Positions 33,753 to 43,298 of a stretch of DNA of 64,000 nt are shown here, piece by piece. This DNA is from Myxococcales bacterium (GTDB lineage: Bacteria > Myxococcota_A > Polyangia > Polyangiales > Ga0077539). The position numbers and the translations under genes were made by a program. The notes under the pieces were generated by a model that saw only the letters and a program-made list of their open reading frames with translations, ran no database searches and was not told the DNA's origin. Every line of letters begins with the position of its first letter. The first letter of the stretch is position 1. Where the stretch lies: contig JAEUKI010000052.1 in assembly GCA_016793325.1 (NCBI GenBank), forward strand, positions 682,001 through 746,000, written 5' to 3'.

Positions 33753-35327
33753 ATGCCGATCGAACGGGCCCTGATTTCGGTGAGCGACAAGCGTGAACTC
33801 GTTCCCCTCGCCCAGGCGCTGGTCAAGCGCGGGGTCGAGGTCCTCTCGACCGGCGGAACGGCGAAGACCCTTCGCAACGCAGGCGTGGCCGTGACCGACG
33901 TCGCGACCTACACGCAGTCGCCCGAGATCATGGACGGTCGCGTGAAGACCCTGCACCCGCGGGTTCACGGCGGAATCCTGATGCGCGAGCGCGACGAAGA
34001 CCGCGCGCAGCTGAGCTCCATCGGCGGAAAGCCCATCGACCTCGTGATCGTGAACCTCTATCCCTTCGAGGCCACCGTCGCGAAGCCCGACGTCTCGCTC
34101 GAAGACGCCGTCGAGAACATCGACATCGGCGGTCCTTCGATGGTGCGCTCGGCCGCGAAGAACCACGCGCGCGTGACCGTGCTCGTCGACCCGTCGGACT
34201 ACGCCTCGGTGCTGAGCGAGATCGAAGCGCACGGCGAAGTCGCGTTCGCGACGCGCGCGAGGCTGGCTGCAAAGGCGTTCGCTCACACGGCCGCGTACGA
34301 CGGAGCGATCGCGGCGTACCTGAGCAGCGTCGACGAGACCGGCAAGCGCGAGCCGTACCCGCGCGTGCACACGCCGCAGTTCGAGCGCGCGTATGCGCTG
34401 CGATACGGCGAAAACCCACACCAATCAGGCGCGTTCTACGTCGCGCGCGGCGCGAAAGAGGGCTCGCTCGGGCGCGCTCGCTCCGTCGGCGCGGGCGGCA
34501 AAGAGCTGTCGTTCAACAACCTCGTCGACGTGGACGCCGCGCTCGAAGCGGTGCGCGAGTACAGCGAGCCCGCGGCGGTGATCGTGAAGCACACCAACCC
34601 GTGCGGCGTGGCGCAGGCCGCGAGCCTCGAGCGCGCGTATCGCGTGGCGCGCGCGGCGGACGAGCTGAGCGCGTTCGGCGGGATCGTCGCGCTCAACCGA
34701 GAGGTCGACGAGGCGACGGCCAAGGCGCTCGTCGAGACGTTTCTCGAGTGCGTGGTCGCGCCCACGTTTTCAACGGCCGCGCTCGCGGTGCTGCACCAGA
34801 AGAAGAACCTCCGCCTGCTCGAGCTCGGCGCGACGCTCCCCGCGGACGAGTCGGGCATGGTGTTCAAGTCGATCTCCGGGGGAATGGTGGTCCAGCAGCG
34901 AGACAACAGCGCGGAGAACGAGGTCGAGCACGGCAAGGTCGTGACCGCCAACGCGCCGTCGGACAAGCAGCGTCGCGCGCTCGCGTTCGCGTGGAAGGTC
35001 TGCAAACACGTGAAGTCCAACGCGATCATCCTCGCGCGCGAGGACGACGACGGGACGCTCCGCACCGTGGGCGTCGGCGCCGGCCAGATGTCGCGCGTCG
35101 TGTCCGTCGAGATCGCCGCGAAAAAAGCAGGCGATCTCGCGAAGGGCGCGGTGCTCGCGAGCGACGCGTTCTTTCCGTTTCCCGACGGGGTCGAGGCCGC
35201 CGTCGCCGCTGGCGCGAGCGCGATCGCGCAGCCCGGCGGTTCGGTGAAGGACGCGGACGTCGTCGCGACCGCGGACAAGCTCGGCGTCCCCATGGTGTTC
35301 ACCGGCTTTCGTCACTTTCGTCACTGA
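33753..35327 (+). CDS. purH: Bifunctional AICAR formyltransferase/IMP cyclohydrolase PurH
   Basis: 524 residues, normal length. It catalyses the last two steps of IMP synthesis. The N-terminal MGS-like IMP cyclohydrolase (1-145) has VLSTGGTAKTL and MDGRVKTLHPRVHGGIL; the C-terminal AICAR formyltransferase has KHTNPCGVA at about 275 and ends FTGFRHFRH. All motifs are intact. It precedes purD by 17 bases on the same strand, making a purHD operon. Confidence 0.97.
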   Translation: MPIERALISVSDKRELVPLAQALVKRGVEVLSTGGTAKTLRNAGVAVTDVATYTQSPEIMDGRVKTLHPRVHGGILMRERDEDRAQLSSIGGKPIDLVIVNLYPFEATVAKPDVSLEDAVENIDIGGPSMVRSAAKNHARVTVLVDPSDYASVLSEIEAHGEVAFATRARLAAKAFAHTAAYDGAIAAYLSSVDETGKREPYPRVHTPQFERAYALRYGENPHQSGAFYVARGAKEGSLGRARSVGAGGKELSFNNLVDVDAALEAVREYSEPAAVIVKHTNPCGVAQAASLERAYRVARAADELSAFGGIVALNREVDEATAKALVETFLECVVAPTFSTAALAVLHQKKNLRLLELGATLPADESGMVFKSISGGMVVQQRDNSAENEVEHGKVVTANAPSDKQRRALAFAWKVCKHVKSNAIILAREDDDGTLRTVGVGAGQMSRVVSVEIAAKKAGDLAKGAVLASDAFFPFPDGVEAAVAAGASAIAQPGGSVKDADVVATADKLGVPMVFTGFRHFRH

Positions 35328-35344
35328 ACCCAAGGAGCGCCTCG

Positions 35345-36610
35345 ATGAAGGTCCTCATCGTCGGCGGCGGCGCGCGCGAACACGCGCTCGTCCGCTCGGC
35401 CAAGAGCGCTGGGCACGCCGTCCACTGCGCGCCGGGCAACGCGGGCATCGCGCGCGACGCCGCGACACACACAATCAAAGTCGATGACCTCGACGGCCTC
35501 GAAGCGCTCTGCGAGCGCGAGCGTTTCGACCTCGTCGTCGTCGGTCCCGAGGCCCCGCTCGTCGCCGGGCTCGCGGATCGACTGCGGGCGCGCGGCGTGC
35601 TCGTGTTCGGGCCGGGCCGCGACGGCGCGCAGCTCGAGGGATCCAAGGCGTTCGCCAAGGAGTTCATGGCGCGTCACGGGGTCGTGACCGCGGGATTTCG
35701 CGTGTTCGACGACGCGGACGAAGCGTGCGCGTGGGCGCGTGCCGAAGGGCGACCGTTCGTCGTCAAAGCAGACGGACTCGCCGCGGGCAAAGGGGTCGTC
35801 GTCGCCGCGGACGTCGACGAGACCGTCGCCGCGATTCGCTCGATGATGGTCGATCGCGCGTTCGGCGCTGCGGGCGCTCGCGTGCTCCTCGAAGAGCGAC
35901 TGCGCGGCCCCGAGGTCTCGCTCCACGTGTTGTGCGACGGCGAACGATTCGCGGTGCTCGGCGTCGCGCAGGATCACAAGCGCGTCGGCGACGGAGACAC
36001 CGGGCCCAACACCGGTGGAATGGGCGCGTACGGCCCTGTCCCTGCGTTCGACGAAGCGCTGATGGCGCAAGCGCTCGCGACGATCGTCGAGCCCACCGTT
36101 CGAGGTCTCGCGGCGGACAAGCTCGCGTTTCGCGGAGTGCTCTTCATCGGCTTGATGATCCACGACGGGGCGCCCTACGCGCTCGAGTACAACGTTCGCT
36201 TCGGCGATCCCGAGTGCGCCGTGCTCGCGGCGCGCGCGCGCGGAGATTTGTTCGCGTCGCTCGTCGACGTCGCGAAGGGATCGCTCGATCCCGCGAAGGT
36301 CGTTCGCTTCGAAGGCGCGGCGATCGCGGTCGTCGTCGCGTCCGAGCGGTACCCCGCCGATCCGGTGACCGGCGACGTGATCGAGGGGCTCGAGGACGCC
36401 GCGGCGGTCGAGGGCGTCGACGTGTTGCACGCGGGGACGCGCGAGCGCGACGGGCGAATCGTGACCGCGGGCGGCCGCGTCCTCGCGATCACCGCGCGCG
36501 GCGACGACCTGCGCGACGCCAAGGACCGCGCCTACCGCGCCGTGGAGAAGCTCGCGATTCGCGGCGCGCACTATCGTCGGGACATCGCTTGGCGCGCGCT
36601 TTCGACGTAG
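35345..36610 (+). CDS. purD: Phosphoribosylamine-glycine ligase PurD
   Basis: 421 residues. PurD joins 5-phosphoribosylamine and glycine with ATP, step 2 of purine synthesis. N-domain VLIVGGGAREHAL and APGNAG; ATP-grasp VVKADGLAAGKGVVVA; NTGGMGAYGP and EYNVRFGDPE are the family signatures. AAGGAG precedes the ATG at 35345. Second gene of the purHD operon. Confidence 0.97.
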   Translation: MKVLIVGGGAREHALVRSAKSAGHAVHCAPGNAGIARDAATHTIKVDDLDGLEALCERERFDLVVVGPEAPLVAGLADRLRARGVLVFGPGRDGAQLEGSKAFAKEFMARHGVVTAGFRVFDDADEACAWARAEGRPFVVKADGLAAGKGVVVAADVDETVAAIRSMMVDRAFGAAGARVLLEERLRGPEVSLHVLCDGERFAVLGVAQDHKRVGDGDTGPNTGGMGAYGPVPAFDEALMAQALATIVEPTVRGLAADKLAFRGVLFIGLMIHDGAPYALEYNVRFGDPECAVLAARARGDLFASLVDVAKGSLDPAKVVRFEGAAIAVVVASERYPADPVTGDVIEGLEDAAAVEGVDVLHAGTRERDGRIVTAGGRVLAITARGDDLRDAKDRAYRAVEKLAIRGAHYRRDIAWRALST

Positions 36611-36617
36611 CGATCCG

Positions 36618-38189
36618 TCAGCGAAACGACACGTCGATCAGCGAGTCGAACCGCGAGTCCCCGCGCGATCGAAGCGCCCTCACCCTCGGCGCGCCGACGA
36701 ACACGACGTCTGGGTGCCACAGCGGAACGACAGGGAGCTCCTCGGCCAATCGCTTCTGCGCGACGCTGTAGCTCTCGCGGCGCCGCGCTCGATCGGAGCT
36801 GCGTTTTCCCTGCGAGACCGCGGCGTCGACGACGCTGTCGCTGAAGCGCCAGCGATTGAGCCCAGCGCGCGGGTTCTCGGCGGTCGGTCGAGCTTCCGAC
36901 GAGAACAGCGTCCACAAAATGTGCGGCTCGCTCACGTCGGGCGCTTGCAGCATCGCGAGATCGAAGCGACCCGCGCGAAGGTCCGCGAGCAGCACCGCGA
37001 GCTCGCTGGGCCTCAGCTCGACGCGCAGGTCTACGGCGCGGAGCATCTCGGTGATCGCCGCGGCGGTCGTCAACACGAAGCGCTGATTCGAGCAGCGAAA
37101 CACCAGCGTCTCCGACGAACGCACGGCGCGCGGCCACGCTTGGTCGAGCAGCGCGCGCGCCCGCTGAGGATCGAACGCGTACCGCGCGACGTCGCCCTCG
37201 TACGCCCAGTGCCACGGCGGGAGGATGCCCGTCGCCTCCGCGGCGAATCCGCCGAACTTTCCGCGGACGAGCGAGGGCCGGTCGATCGCGTGCGCGATGG
37301 CGCGACGCACGGAGCGATCGGCGAGCCGCGGGTGATCGTTGCGGATCGGCAAGTACGCGCAGGCGACGCCGCGCGCGCGCGCGACGGTGAACCCCTCGCG
37401 GCCCAAGAAGAGCGGAAACAGCTCGGGCTTCACTTCGGCGACGTCCGCCCGATCGTGAAGGAGCCTGAGGGCCATCGTGTTGGCGTCCTTCACCGTGAGA
37501 AATCGCAGCGTTCGTGGCTTTCTCTCGGCGGGCACGCGTCGCTCGAAGGACCACGCGTTGCGCGCGAGCGACGAGACGCGCAAGGGCCCGCTGCCGACGA
37601 AGAGCCGCTCGTTGCCAGGCTCCGAAGGGATCTCTGCGCGCCCAGCGTCTCGCGCGCGAAGGACAGGGTGCGCGAGCAGGAGCGACGCGATGCCCGTTGG
37701 CTCTCGGAGGACGAACTCGACGTCTCGCTCGGACACCGCGCGAACGTCCGCGATCGTCTGCGTGACGAGCGTGCGCGACGAGGCTCCGACGCGCGGGTCC
37801 GCGAGGCCGCGAAACGTCGCGACGACGTCCGCGGCGAGCACGGGCGTTCCATCGTGAAACGTGGCGTCTTCGCGGAGCGCTGCTCGAATATGTGTGTCGT
37901 CAACGAGCCGCACTTCGCGCGCGAGCGACGGCCGATACTCGAGCGTCGCGGGGTCGACGTCGACGAGCGACGCGTACACGAGGCGCGAGAGCGTCGCGCT
38001 GAGCGCGTCTGTCGGAAATCGCGGATCGAGGTGCGCCGGCTCGCTCTGAACGAGCGTCACGAGCGCGTCGGGCTCCTGGCCGTTGCGCGAGCACGCCGCG
38101 GCGCTCGTGAGCGCCATCGCCGCGAGCGCAGCGCGTCGACTCAGCACGATCGCGTCGCCCGCGCGTTGTTCGTCATCCTCGAAGTCCAT
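36618..38189 (-). CDS. Orphan ABC solute-binding lipoprotein (family 5, peptide-like), Tat-type signal
   Basis: 523 residues. Signal LSRRAALAAMALTSAAAC carries a twin-arginine and a lipobox (AAAC), so a folded, lipidated periplasmic protein is expected. The body is an SBP-family-5 (DppA/OppA type) binding protein: EPAHLDPRFPTDAL, DDATFHDGTP-like, GSGPLRVS, and the late PLWHPDVVFV strand. It should bind peptides or related ligands. No permease or ATPase gene is nearby. I chose ATG 38189; a GTG 54 bases upstream would add a stretch without signal character. Convergent with purD, 7 bases apart. Confidence 0.88.
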   Translation of the reverse strand: MDFEDDEQRAGDAIVLSRRAALAAMALTSAAACSRNGQEPDALVTLVQSEPAHLDPRFPTDALSATLSRLVYASLVDVDPATLEYRPSLAREVRLVDDTHIRAALREDATFHDGTPVLAADVVATFRGLADPRVGASSRTLVTQTIADVRAVSERDVEFVLREPTGIASLLLAHPVLRARDAGRAEIPSEPGNERLFVGSGPLRVSSLARNAWSFERRVPAERKPRTLRFLTVKDANTMALRLLHDRADVAEVKPELFPLFLGREGFTVARARGVACAYLPIRNDHPRLADRSVRRAIAHAIDRPSLVRGKFGGFAAEATGILPPWHWAYEGDVARYAFDPQRARALLDQAWPRAVRSSETLVFRCSNQRFVLTTAAAITEMLRAVDLRVELRPSELAVLLADLRAGRFDLAMLQAPDVSEPHILWTLFSSEARPTAENPRAGLNRWRFSDSVVDAAVSQGKRSSDRARRRESYSVAQKRLAEELPVVPLWHPDVVFVGAPRVRALRSRGDSRFDSLIDVSFR

Positions 38190-38296
38190 CGACGCGCGAC
38201 AGGATGACCCGAGCCGCGATCGAACAAAACCCCCAACGACCACGGGACGTGCGCCAGGCAGCGCGGCGAAGCGCGTCCGGCGGCGCTGGCGCGTGT

Positions 38297-39133
38297 TCAG
38301 CGGCCCGCGCGTCGACGCTGGGCGACGAAGCCGTCGAGGCTGCGGTCGCTTCGTGCGCTGAAGGGCTGATCGGTCACGACGACGTCCTTGCAGCGCTCGT
38401 GACGAAACTGCCGAACCTCGTCCGCGTCGCGATCGTACGCGTAGAACGACCAGCGATCGTGGATGAAGAACTGCGCCGTCGGCTCGACCACGCGCACACG
38501 AAACTCCGTGTCGCGCTCGCCCTTGTAGCGAATCTCGAGCGCGCGACGCTCAGCGATCGCCTGCGCGACGGCGCGGCGGACCTTTCGCTCGGCCTCGCGC
38601 GGACCGAAGCGGTAGCGCGTGTCGAGCTCTGCGAGCTTGTCGATGAGCTCGGGCGACGCTTCTTTTTCGACCGCGTGCGCGACGAGGAGCGCTTGCTCCG
38701 AGAGCGCGGCGTCACCTTCGCTCGCGAGAAATCGCGCGCCCACGTACATCGCGACGAGCTCGTCGTCGCGGCGCACGTCGGGCTTGCTCTTGCTCGATCG
38801 CTTCGCGGGTGAGTCGTTCGCCGGGCCGCCCTCGCCCAGCGTAAACGCAGGGAGCGTGGGCTGCTTCGGCGCGCTCGTGGACGCTTCGACGTCGCGCGCG
38901 CTCATCGCAGCGGCGGCCGTCGCGTCCGCGGAGGGAGCGCTGTCGCTCGGAGGGCTCGCGAGCTTCGGGCGATTTTCGCCGTCGAACGCGCCGGCTTCGC
39001 GCAGATCGCGCAGGTCGCGGCGGACGGTGGCGGGGGTCGTACCGAGCTGGAGCGCGATCGAATCGATGTCCGGCGCGCCCGAGCGCGGATACCACTCGAG
39101 GACCTTGAGCAGTCGTGCCAGTCGGTTCTTCAT
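38297..39133 (-). CDS. WYL-domain transcriptional regulator
   Basis: 278 residues. N-terminal winged helix (residues 1-50: SIALQLGTTPATVRRDLRDL), then a Ser/Pro/Ala-rich linker (about 55-110), then a central helical section and a C-terminal WYL module (about 195-260) with RALEIRYKGE and WSFYAYDRDADEVRQFRHERC. WYL domains bind nucleotide or nucleic-acid ligands and switch the attached helix-turn-helix, often in DNA-damage, phage-defence or metabolic regulation. ATG 39133 follows a G-rich ribosome site; a GTG nine bases upstream is possible. Single gene. Confidence 0.88.
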   Translation of the reverse strand: MKNRLARLLKVLEWYPRSGAPDIDSIALQLGTTPATVRRDLRDLREAGAFDGENRPKLASPPSDSAPSADATAAAAMSARDVEASTSAPKQPTLPAFTLGEGGPANDSPAKRSSKSKPDVRRDDELVAMYVGARFLASEGDAALSEQALLVAHAVEKEASPELIDKLAELDTRYRFGPREAERKVRRAVAQAIAERRALEIRYKGERDTEFRVRVVEPTAQFFIHDRWSFYAYDRDADEVRQFRHERCKDVVVTDQPFSARSDRSLDGFVAQRRRAGR

Positions 39134-39189
39134 GCCCCCCACTCTAACCGTGAAACTCCGCTAGTCCACGGAGCCTGTGACATACTCTG

Positions 39190-40560
39190 TCACTCGCGAA
39201 TCTGCCGTCGGATCTTCTCGAGCGCCTGCTCTTGGAGCTGGCGAATGCGCTCGCGAGACAAGTTGTACTTGTCGCCGATCTCCTTGAGCGTGAGCTCCTC
39301 CTCGTCATCGAGGCCGAATCGCCAGCGAAGGATGCGGGATTCCATCGGCGTGAGGGTGTCGAGGAGCTTGCGGAGCTCCGCGTTCCACCCGTTGGAGGCG
39401 ACGACCTCGTAGGGGTTGGGCGCGTTGTCGTCTTGCAGCAGGTCGATGAAGCGTCGGCCGTCTTCGTCGTTGACGGGCTTGTCGAGCGAGAAGGGCGTCT
39501 CGGCCCAGTCCTTCTGAATGCGCTCGAGCTTCTCGACGGACAGCCCCGTCTCTGCGGCGAGCTCTTCGATCGTCGCGTCTCGGCCGAGGCGCGTGCTGAT
39601 CTGATGGGCCGTGCGCTGCACGCGATTGTACGTGTCGAGCATGTGCACGGGGATGCGCACCGCGCGGCCCTTGTCCGCGAGCGCGCGGGAGATCGCGTGG
39701 CGGATCCACCAGCTCGCGTAGGTGCTGAAGCGATAGCCGCGGTTGTGATCGAAGCGCTCGACGGCCTTGATGAGGCCGATGTTGCCCTCTTGGATCAGGT
39801 CGATCAGCGGCATGCGACCGCGGTTGTAGCGGCGCGCGATCGAGACCACGAGGCGGAGGTTTGCCGCGACGAACTTGTTCTTCACGCGAAAGACGCGGTC
39901 GCGACCCTTGCTGACGCCCTCGAGGTAGCGGACGAACCCGTTGGAGAGCTGGAGGCCGGGCTCGTCGTTGTTGGTCTCTTCGTTGTCGTCGGTGTCGTCA
40001 TCGGAGCCGCGGGCGATGCGCTCGATCTCGAGCTCGATGGACTCGACGAACAATCGATCGGAGTCGAGCTCGCGCAGCTTGGGCGCGAGGATTCCGACGG
40101 TCTCGGTCCACTTCTGAGCGCTCTTGCGATCGAGCTTCGAGCGGTTCTTTCGGTACTCTTTGAGGAGCTTTTGCAGGCGCGCAAACTCGGGGAGCGGGTG
40201 CTCGATCTGCGCCGCGAGCATCTCGGCTCCGACCGAGCGCTCGATGATCGGGAGCATCGGCGGCCACGCGAGATACGCGCGCCATCGGTCGACCTCGGCC
40301 TCGTAGAACTCACGCGCCGCGGCGTTTTCTTCGTCGGGCGACATCACCGAGTGGCCCGACATGTCGCGGAAGTACCGCGCGAGCATCCCCTCGGGCAGCT
40401 CCTCGGCCTTCAGCGCCTGGACCTCGGCGCCGAGCTCTTGCAGCTCGACGTCCGACGGCTCTGCGTCCCCGCTCGGCGCAGCGGCGGTCGACTGGGTGGG
40501 CTCGTCCTCCTGCGGTGCGACGTTGCTCTGAACACTGCGTGCTTCGCTACGATCGACCAT
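39190..40560 (-). CDS. Group 2 RNA polymerase sigma-70 factor
   Basis: 456 residues. Region 1.2 (ARYFRDMSGHSVMS...), region 2 (LRLVVSIARRYNRG, LIDLIQEGNIGLIKAVERFD, FSTYASWWIRHAISRAL), region 3 (RIPVHMLDTYNRVQRTAHQ) and region 4 (LTLKEIGDKYNLSRERIRQLQEQALEKIRRQI) are all present; an acidic, low-complexity insertion (about GSDDDTDDNEETNN) separates 1.2 and 2. It looks like a non-essential housekeeping-type sigma for stationary or stress genes. The start at 40560 has a perfect AAGGAGG site 8 bases upstream; an ATG at 40752 would add 64 Ser/Arg-rich residues with a weaker GAGG site. Confidence 0.92.
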   Translation of the reverse strand: MVDRSEARSVQSNVAPQEDEPTQSTAAAPSGDAEPSDVELQELGAEVQALKAEELPEGMLARYFRDMSGHSVMSPDEENAAAREFYEAEVDRWRAYLAWPPMLPIIERSVGAEMLAAQIEHPLPEFARLQKLLKEYRKNRSKLDRKSAQKWTETVGILAPKLRELDSDRLFVESIELEIERIARGSDDDTDDNEETNNDEPGLQLSNGFVRYLEGVSKGRDRVFRVKNKFVAANLRLVVSIARRYNRGRMPLIDLIQEGNIGLIKAVERFDHNRGYRFSTYASWWIRHAISRALADKGRAVRIPVHMLDTYNRVQRTAHQISTRLGRDATIEELAAETGLSVEKLERIQKDWAETPFSLDKPVNDEDGRRFIDLLQDDNAPNPYEVVASNGWNAELRKLLDTLTPMESRILRWRFGLDDEEELTLKEIGDKYNLSRERIRQLQEQALEKIRRQIRE

Positions 40561-41122
40561 GGACTTGCCTCCTTCGGCAGCATCGGACGAAGAATCGACG
40601 GCGATTCGAATGGCGGACTTGCGTCCCGCTCGTTGGGTGGTAGTCCCCGCAACGTCATCTGAGACTGCTTCTGCAGCCGCAGTTGACCGACGGGACCGGT
40701 TCGGATGTACGGAGCTTGAGTGCGAGCGGTTCCCTCGGATCGTCACGGTCATCACCTCATCTTCAGTTGCGCGCGTTGTGGCATGTGCACAACGCGGGCC
40801 GTCTCGTGCCCCGGGAGCGAGCACTGAACGTTGGTGGACCATTGGTTCCAACGTCCTGGCTGTAAACCCCTCGAAAAGGCCGAGCCTTTGGAGGGACTGC
40901 AAGCTGTGTCAACGCGCGAGGGGGCACTTCTGTTTCGCGCCATCGAACGTCAGACGCACGGGCGCCCTTACTCGTTCTGCGCAACTGTGCGTTGTGTGAC
41001 AGGACAGCGGCGCCATACCTCGCGGGACACGCGAGGATTTCGAGGGGACGCTCCGCTCGCTCCCAATCGTGCGCTCGTCGGAATACCGCACGAACGTGCG
41101 TAGTTTTGCCGCACTCGCCCGA
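40561..41122. other. Long leader/upstream region of the sigma factor gene
   Basis: 562 bases up to the FliJ-like gene. The part 40561-40752 is in frame with the sigma gene and could be its N-terminal extension. A hairpin ACGTTGG...CCAACGT at 40828-40854 lies in the leader on the same strand. A TTGACA reads on the minus strand at 40912-40907 but lacks a good -10 at normal spacing, so I do not call a promoter. No other gene. Confidence 0.45.
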
Positions 41123-41599
41123 CTACGACCGCCGCCAACGATCCGCGGCTTCTTCTTCAGCGACGGCCTCGACTCGATCCGCGGCGGCCTTCTTCGCCGC
41201 CGCGATTCGCTTGGTGATCGCCTCGACTTTGCCCCTCGCCTCGCCGAGCGCTGTGCGCGCGCGCTCGACGATTGTGCGGGCCTCGTCGAGCGCAGAACGA
41301 GCCTTGCTCTCAGCGGTCTTCGCGATCGCGAGCTCGTCCGAGCGCCGCTCGATGAAGCGCCGCCCCCACTGCAACGCGTCGGCGGTCGTCGCGGTCTGCG
41401 TGTTCGATCGTTGCTCGTTGCGCGCTGCTTCCAACGCCGCGTGCGCGGTCCGCGTGTGCATTTCTGCCGCACTCGTCGCTGCGATCGCGCGTTGCTCGTG
41501 GGCGAGCGCCTTTGCGAGGGCGTCGGCGCGAGCGTCCACGTCGGCGCGATATTTCTCGAGCAGGAGCTCCAGCGTTCGAAGCGAGCGATCGACCGCCAC
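41123..41599 (-). CDS. Coiled-coil protein resembling FliJ/YscO
   Basis: 158 residues, almost entirely heptad coiled coil. The first part reads SLRTLELLLEKYRADVD and the end reads VEAITKRIAAAKKAAADR VEAVAEEEAADRW; a single W (ALQWGRRF) sits mid-protein. The length, charge pattern and the mid-protein Trp with a basic-then-acidic terminus recall FliJ/SctO (YscO), the central stalk of type III export ATPases. No flagellar or type III genes are nearby, so the match is tentative; a generic coiled-coil protein is the alternative. Start is a GTG 9 bases after the lipoprotein stop, with AGG upstream. Confidence 0.55.
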   Translation of the reverse strand: MAVDRSLRTLELLLEKYRADVDARADALAKALAHEQRAIAATSAAEMHTRTAHAALEAARNEQRSNTQTATTADALQWGRRFIERRSDELAIAKTAESKARSALDEARTIVERARTALGEARGKVEAITKRIAAAKKAAADRVEAVAEEEAADRWRRS

Positions 41600-41607
41600 G
41601 TCCGCGC

Positions 41608-43242
41608 CTATTGCCGAAGAAGCGTTCCGACGCCGCGAACGGGGCGGGAGGGATCTTCGACGAACGAGCCCTCGACGGCGGACGCGGCGACGGACTGAAT
41701 TGTCACAGAGCCGGACCGCGAGCGGGCGACGCCCACGAACGAAGCGCGCGCGTGGCGGAGCGTCGCCGTCGCGTCGCGCAGCGCGAAGTCGAACTGTGTT
41801 CCGAATCGGTCGAGCGTGGAGTTGCACGCGGTCACGATGCACGCGCTGTCGCACCCGGTCGCATGTCGCTGCACAAGCGGAACGAGCTCGGAACAAACGA
41901 CCTCCGCGCGCAGTCGCTCGGCCGTCGTCGCGCTCCCTGATCGCGCGAGGTGCGCGTCGCGTGCGGCGATCGCGAGGTCCGAGACGACGAGCCCAACGCC
42001 ATCCAACGAGACGAGCGCGCGGTCCCCGGCGAGCCCCGTGACGGTCCCCTCGCCCGTGACGGGCATCTCTCGAACAATGTCGTCCGACGCGTCGTCAGGC
42101 GTGCGCGGGTCGATCGACGCGCGGGCGCTGCGAAAGCTCAATCGCGTACGGCCCTCGGCCGCGATCGCCTCGGCCTCGAGCGTCCACAACGCGCCGCCGA
42201 GCGACGCCGCGATGGAGTCTGCCCAGAGCGCCAGGCGCGTCGACGGGAGCGCGTTTCGGCGCCGCAAGTCCGCGCTCACTTCGCTCGCGAGGGACGCTTC
42301 GACGATTCGATCGAACGTGATGCGCGCGTCTGCGCCCGAGTTGCGCTCGACGGCGTCGCCGATGCTCCGGAGGATCGCGCGGCCGTCGTCGCTGGCGCCC
42401 GAGTTTTCGATCCAAAGCGCGCGCGCCGAGCGGGCGACGACATCGAGTCCGAGCTGCACGCGAACGTCGTAGCGGCCGGCCGCGTAGAGGTTGAGGTCGT
42501 TGGTTCGAATCGTGATCGACTGCTCGCTGTCGCGCACGACGCGAACGCCTTCGACGCAGCCGCGCGCGACGCGCTCACCGGACGTTCCGACGCCCTCGGC
42601 GACGACAGCGAACGTGAGGTCGGCGGCGAGCGAATCGAAGAGGCCGGTGGCGCCGCGGGTGGGCGCGAGCGTGAGCGTCCGCACGGGCCTCGCTGCGCGA
42701 AGCGAGTCGCAGCGTCCGTCCGCGTAGAGCGCGACCTCGAACTGATTGGGTCCGCGGACGCCGTCGTAGTTGACGTCGACGCGGATCGATCCGAACCCGC
42801 GATCCGACACGGACACCGAGCGAATCGCCTCGGCTCCGTCCGCGGTCGTCGCGCGGATGTCGAACACGGCAGAGCTCGTCGATGCTTGCAGCACGACGGT
42901 CGCGATCGAGCTTCCGTCGATCGCAAACTGCGTGTTCGATCGCGTCGCGAGCAGCGTCGCGTCCGAAGAATCACCGAGCAACGACCAGCGAACCTCCGCG
43001 GCTGCAGGTCGACCCTCTGCGTCGGTCACGCGCACCGAGACGGTCGTGCGCATCGAGGGCTCGAGGCTGATCGTCGAGCGATCGTCGAATACGAGCCGGC
43101 GTGCGGGCGCGATGGGACCCGCGTCGGTGTTCGTCGGTGGCGGGTCGCGCACGACGACTTCGCCGCAGCCGATCGAAGTGAGGGACGCGAGCGCGATCGT
43201 GGCAACTCGAGTTGCCGCCGACGCTCGAAGAGCAGAAAGCAT
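41608..43242 (-). CDS. Large lipoprotein, function unknown
   Basis: 544 residues. Signal peptide and lipobox (TSIGC, Cys about 26). A linker PPPTNTDAGP is followed by Ig-like beta domains: residues 50-130 resemble invasin/big-type sandwich (VSVRVTDAEGRPAAAEVRWSLLGDSS), 150-280 another. The C-terminal third is mixed alpha/beta with two Cys pairs (CDSAC, TACNS). Ig-like folds often act in adhesion or scaffolding. It is followed at 9 bases by the FliJ-like gene. No catalytic motif recognised. ATG at 43242 with weak ribosome site. Confidence 0.75.
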   Translation of the reverse strand: MLSALRASAATRVATIALASLTSIGCGEVVVRDPPPTNTDAGPIAPARRLVFDDRSTISLEPSMRTTVSVRVTDAEGRPAAAEVRWSLLGDSSDATLLATRSNTQFAIDGSSIATVVLQASTSSAVFDIRATTADGAEAIRSVSVSDRGFGSIRVDVNYDGVRGPNQFEVALYADGRCDSLRAARPVRTLTLAPTRGATGLFDSLAADLTFAVVAEGVGTSGERVARGCVEGVRVVRDSEQSITIRTNDLNLYAAGRYDVRVQLGLDVVARSARALWIENSGASDDGRAILRSIGDAVERNSGADARITFDRIVEASLASEVSADLRRRNALPSTRLALWADSIAASLGGALWTLEAEAIAAEGRTRLSFRSARASIDPRTPDDASDDIVREMPVTGEGTVTGLAGDRALVSLDGVGLVVSDLAIAARDAHLARSGSATTAERLRAEVVCSELVPLVQRHATGCDSACIVTACNSTLDRFGTQFDFALRDATATLRHARASFVGVARSRSGSVTIQSVAASAVEGSFVEDPSRPVRGVGTLLRQ

Positions 43243-43298
43243 GTGAACGAGGCTAGCACGACGGTGGCACCGCGCCGCGTGTGCGGTAGGGTCGCTTC

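Noticed and set aside
40907..40912. TTGACA on the minus strand upstream of the sigma factor gene
   Set aside because: No acceptable -10 element at normal spacing.
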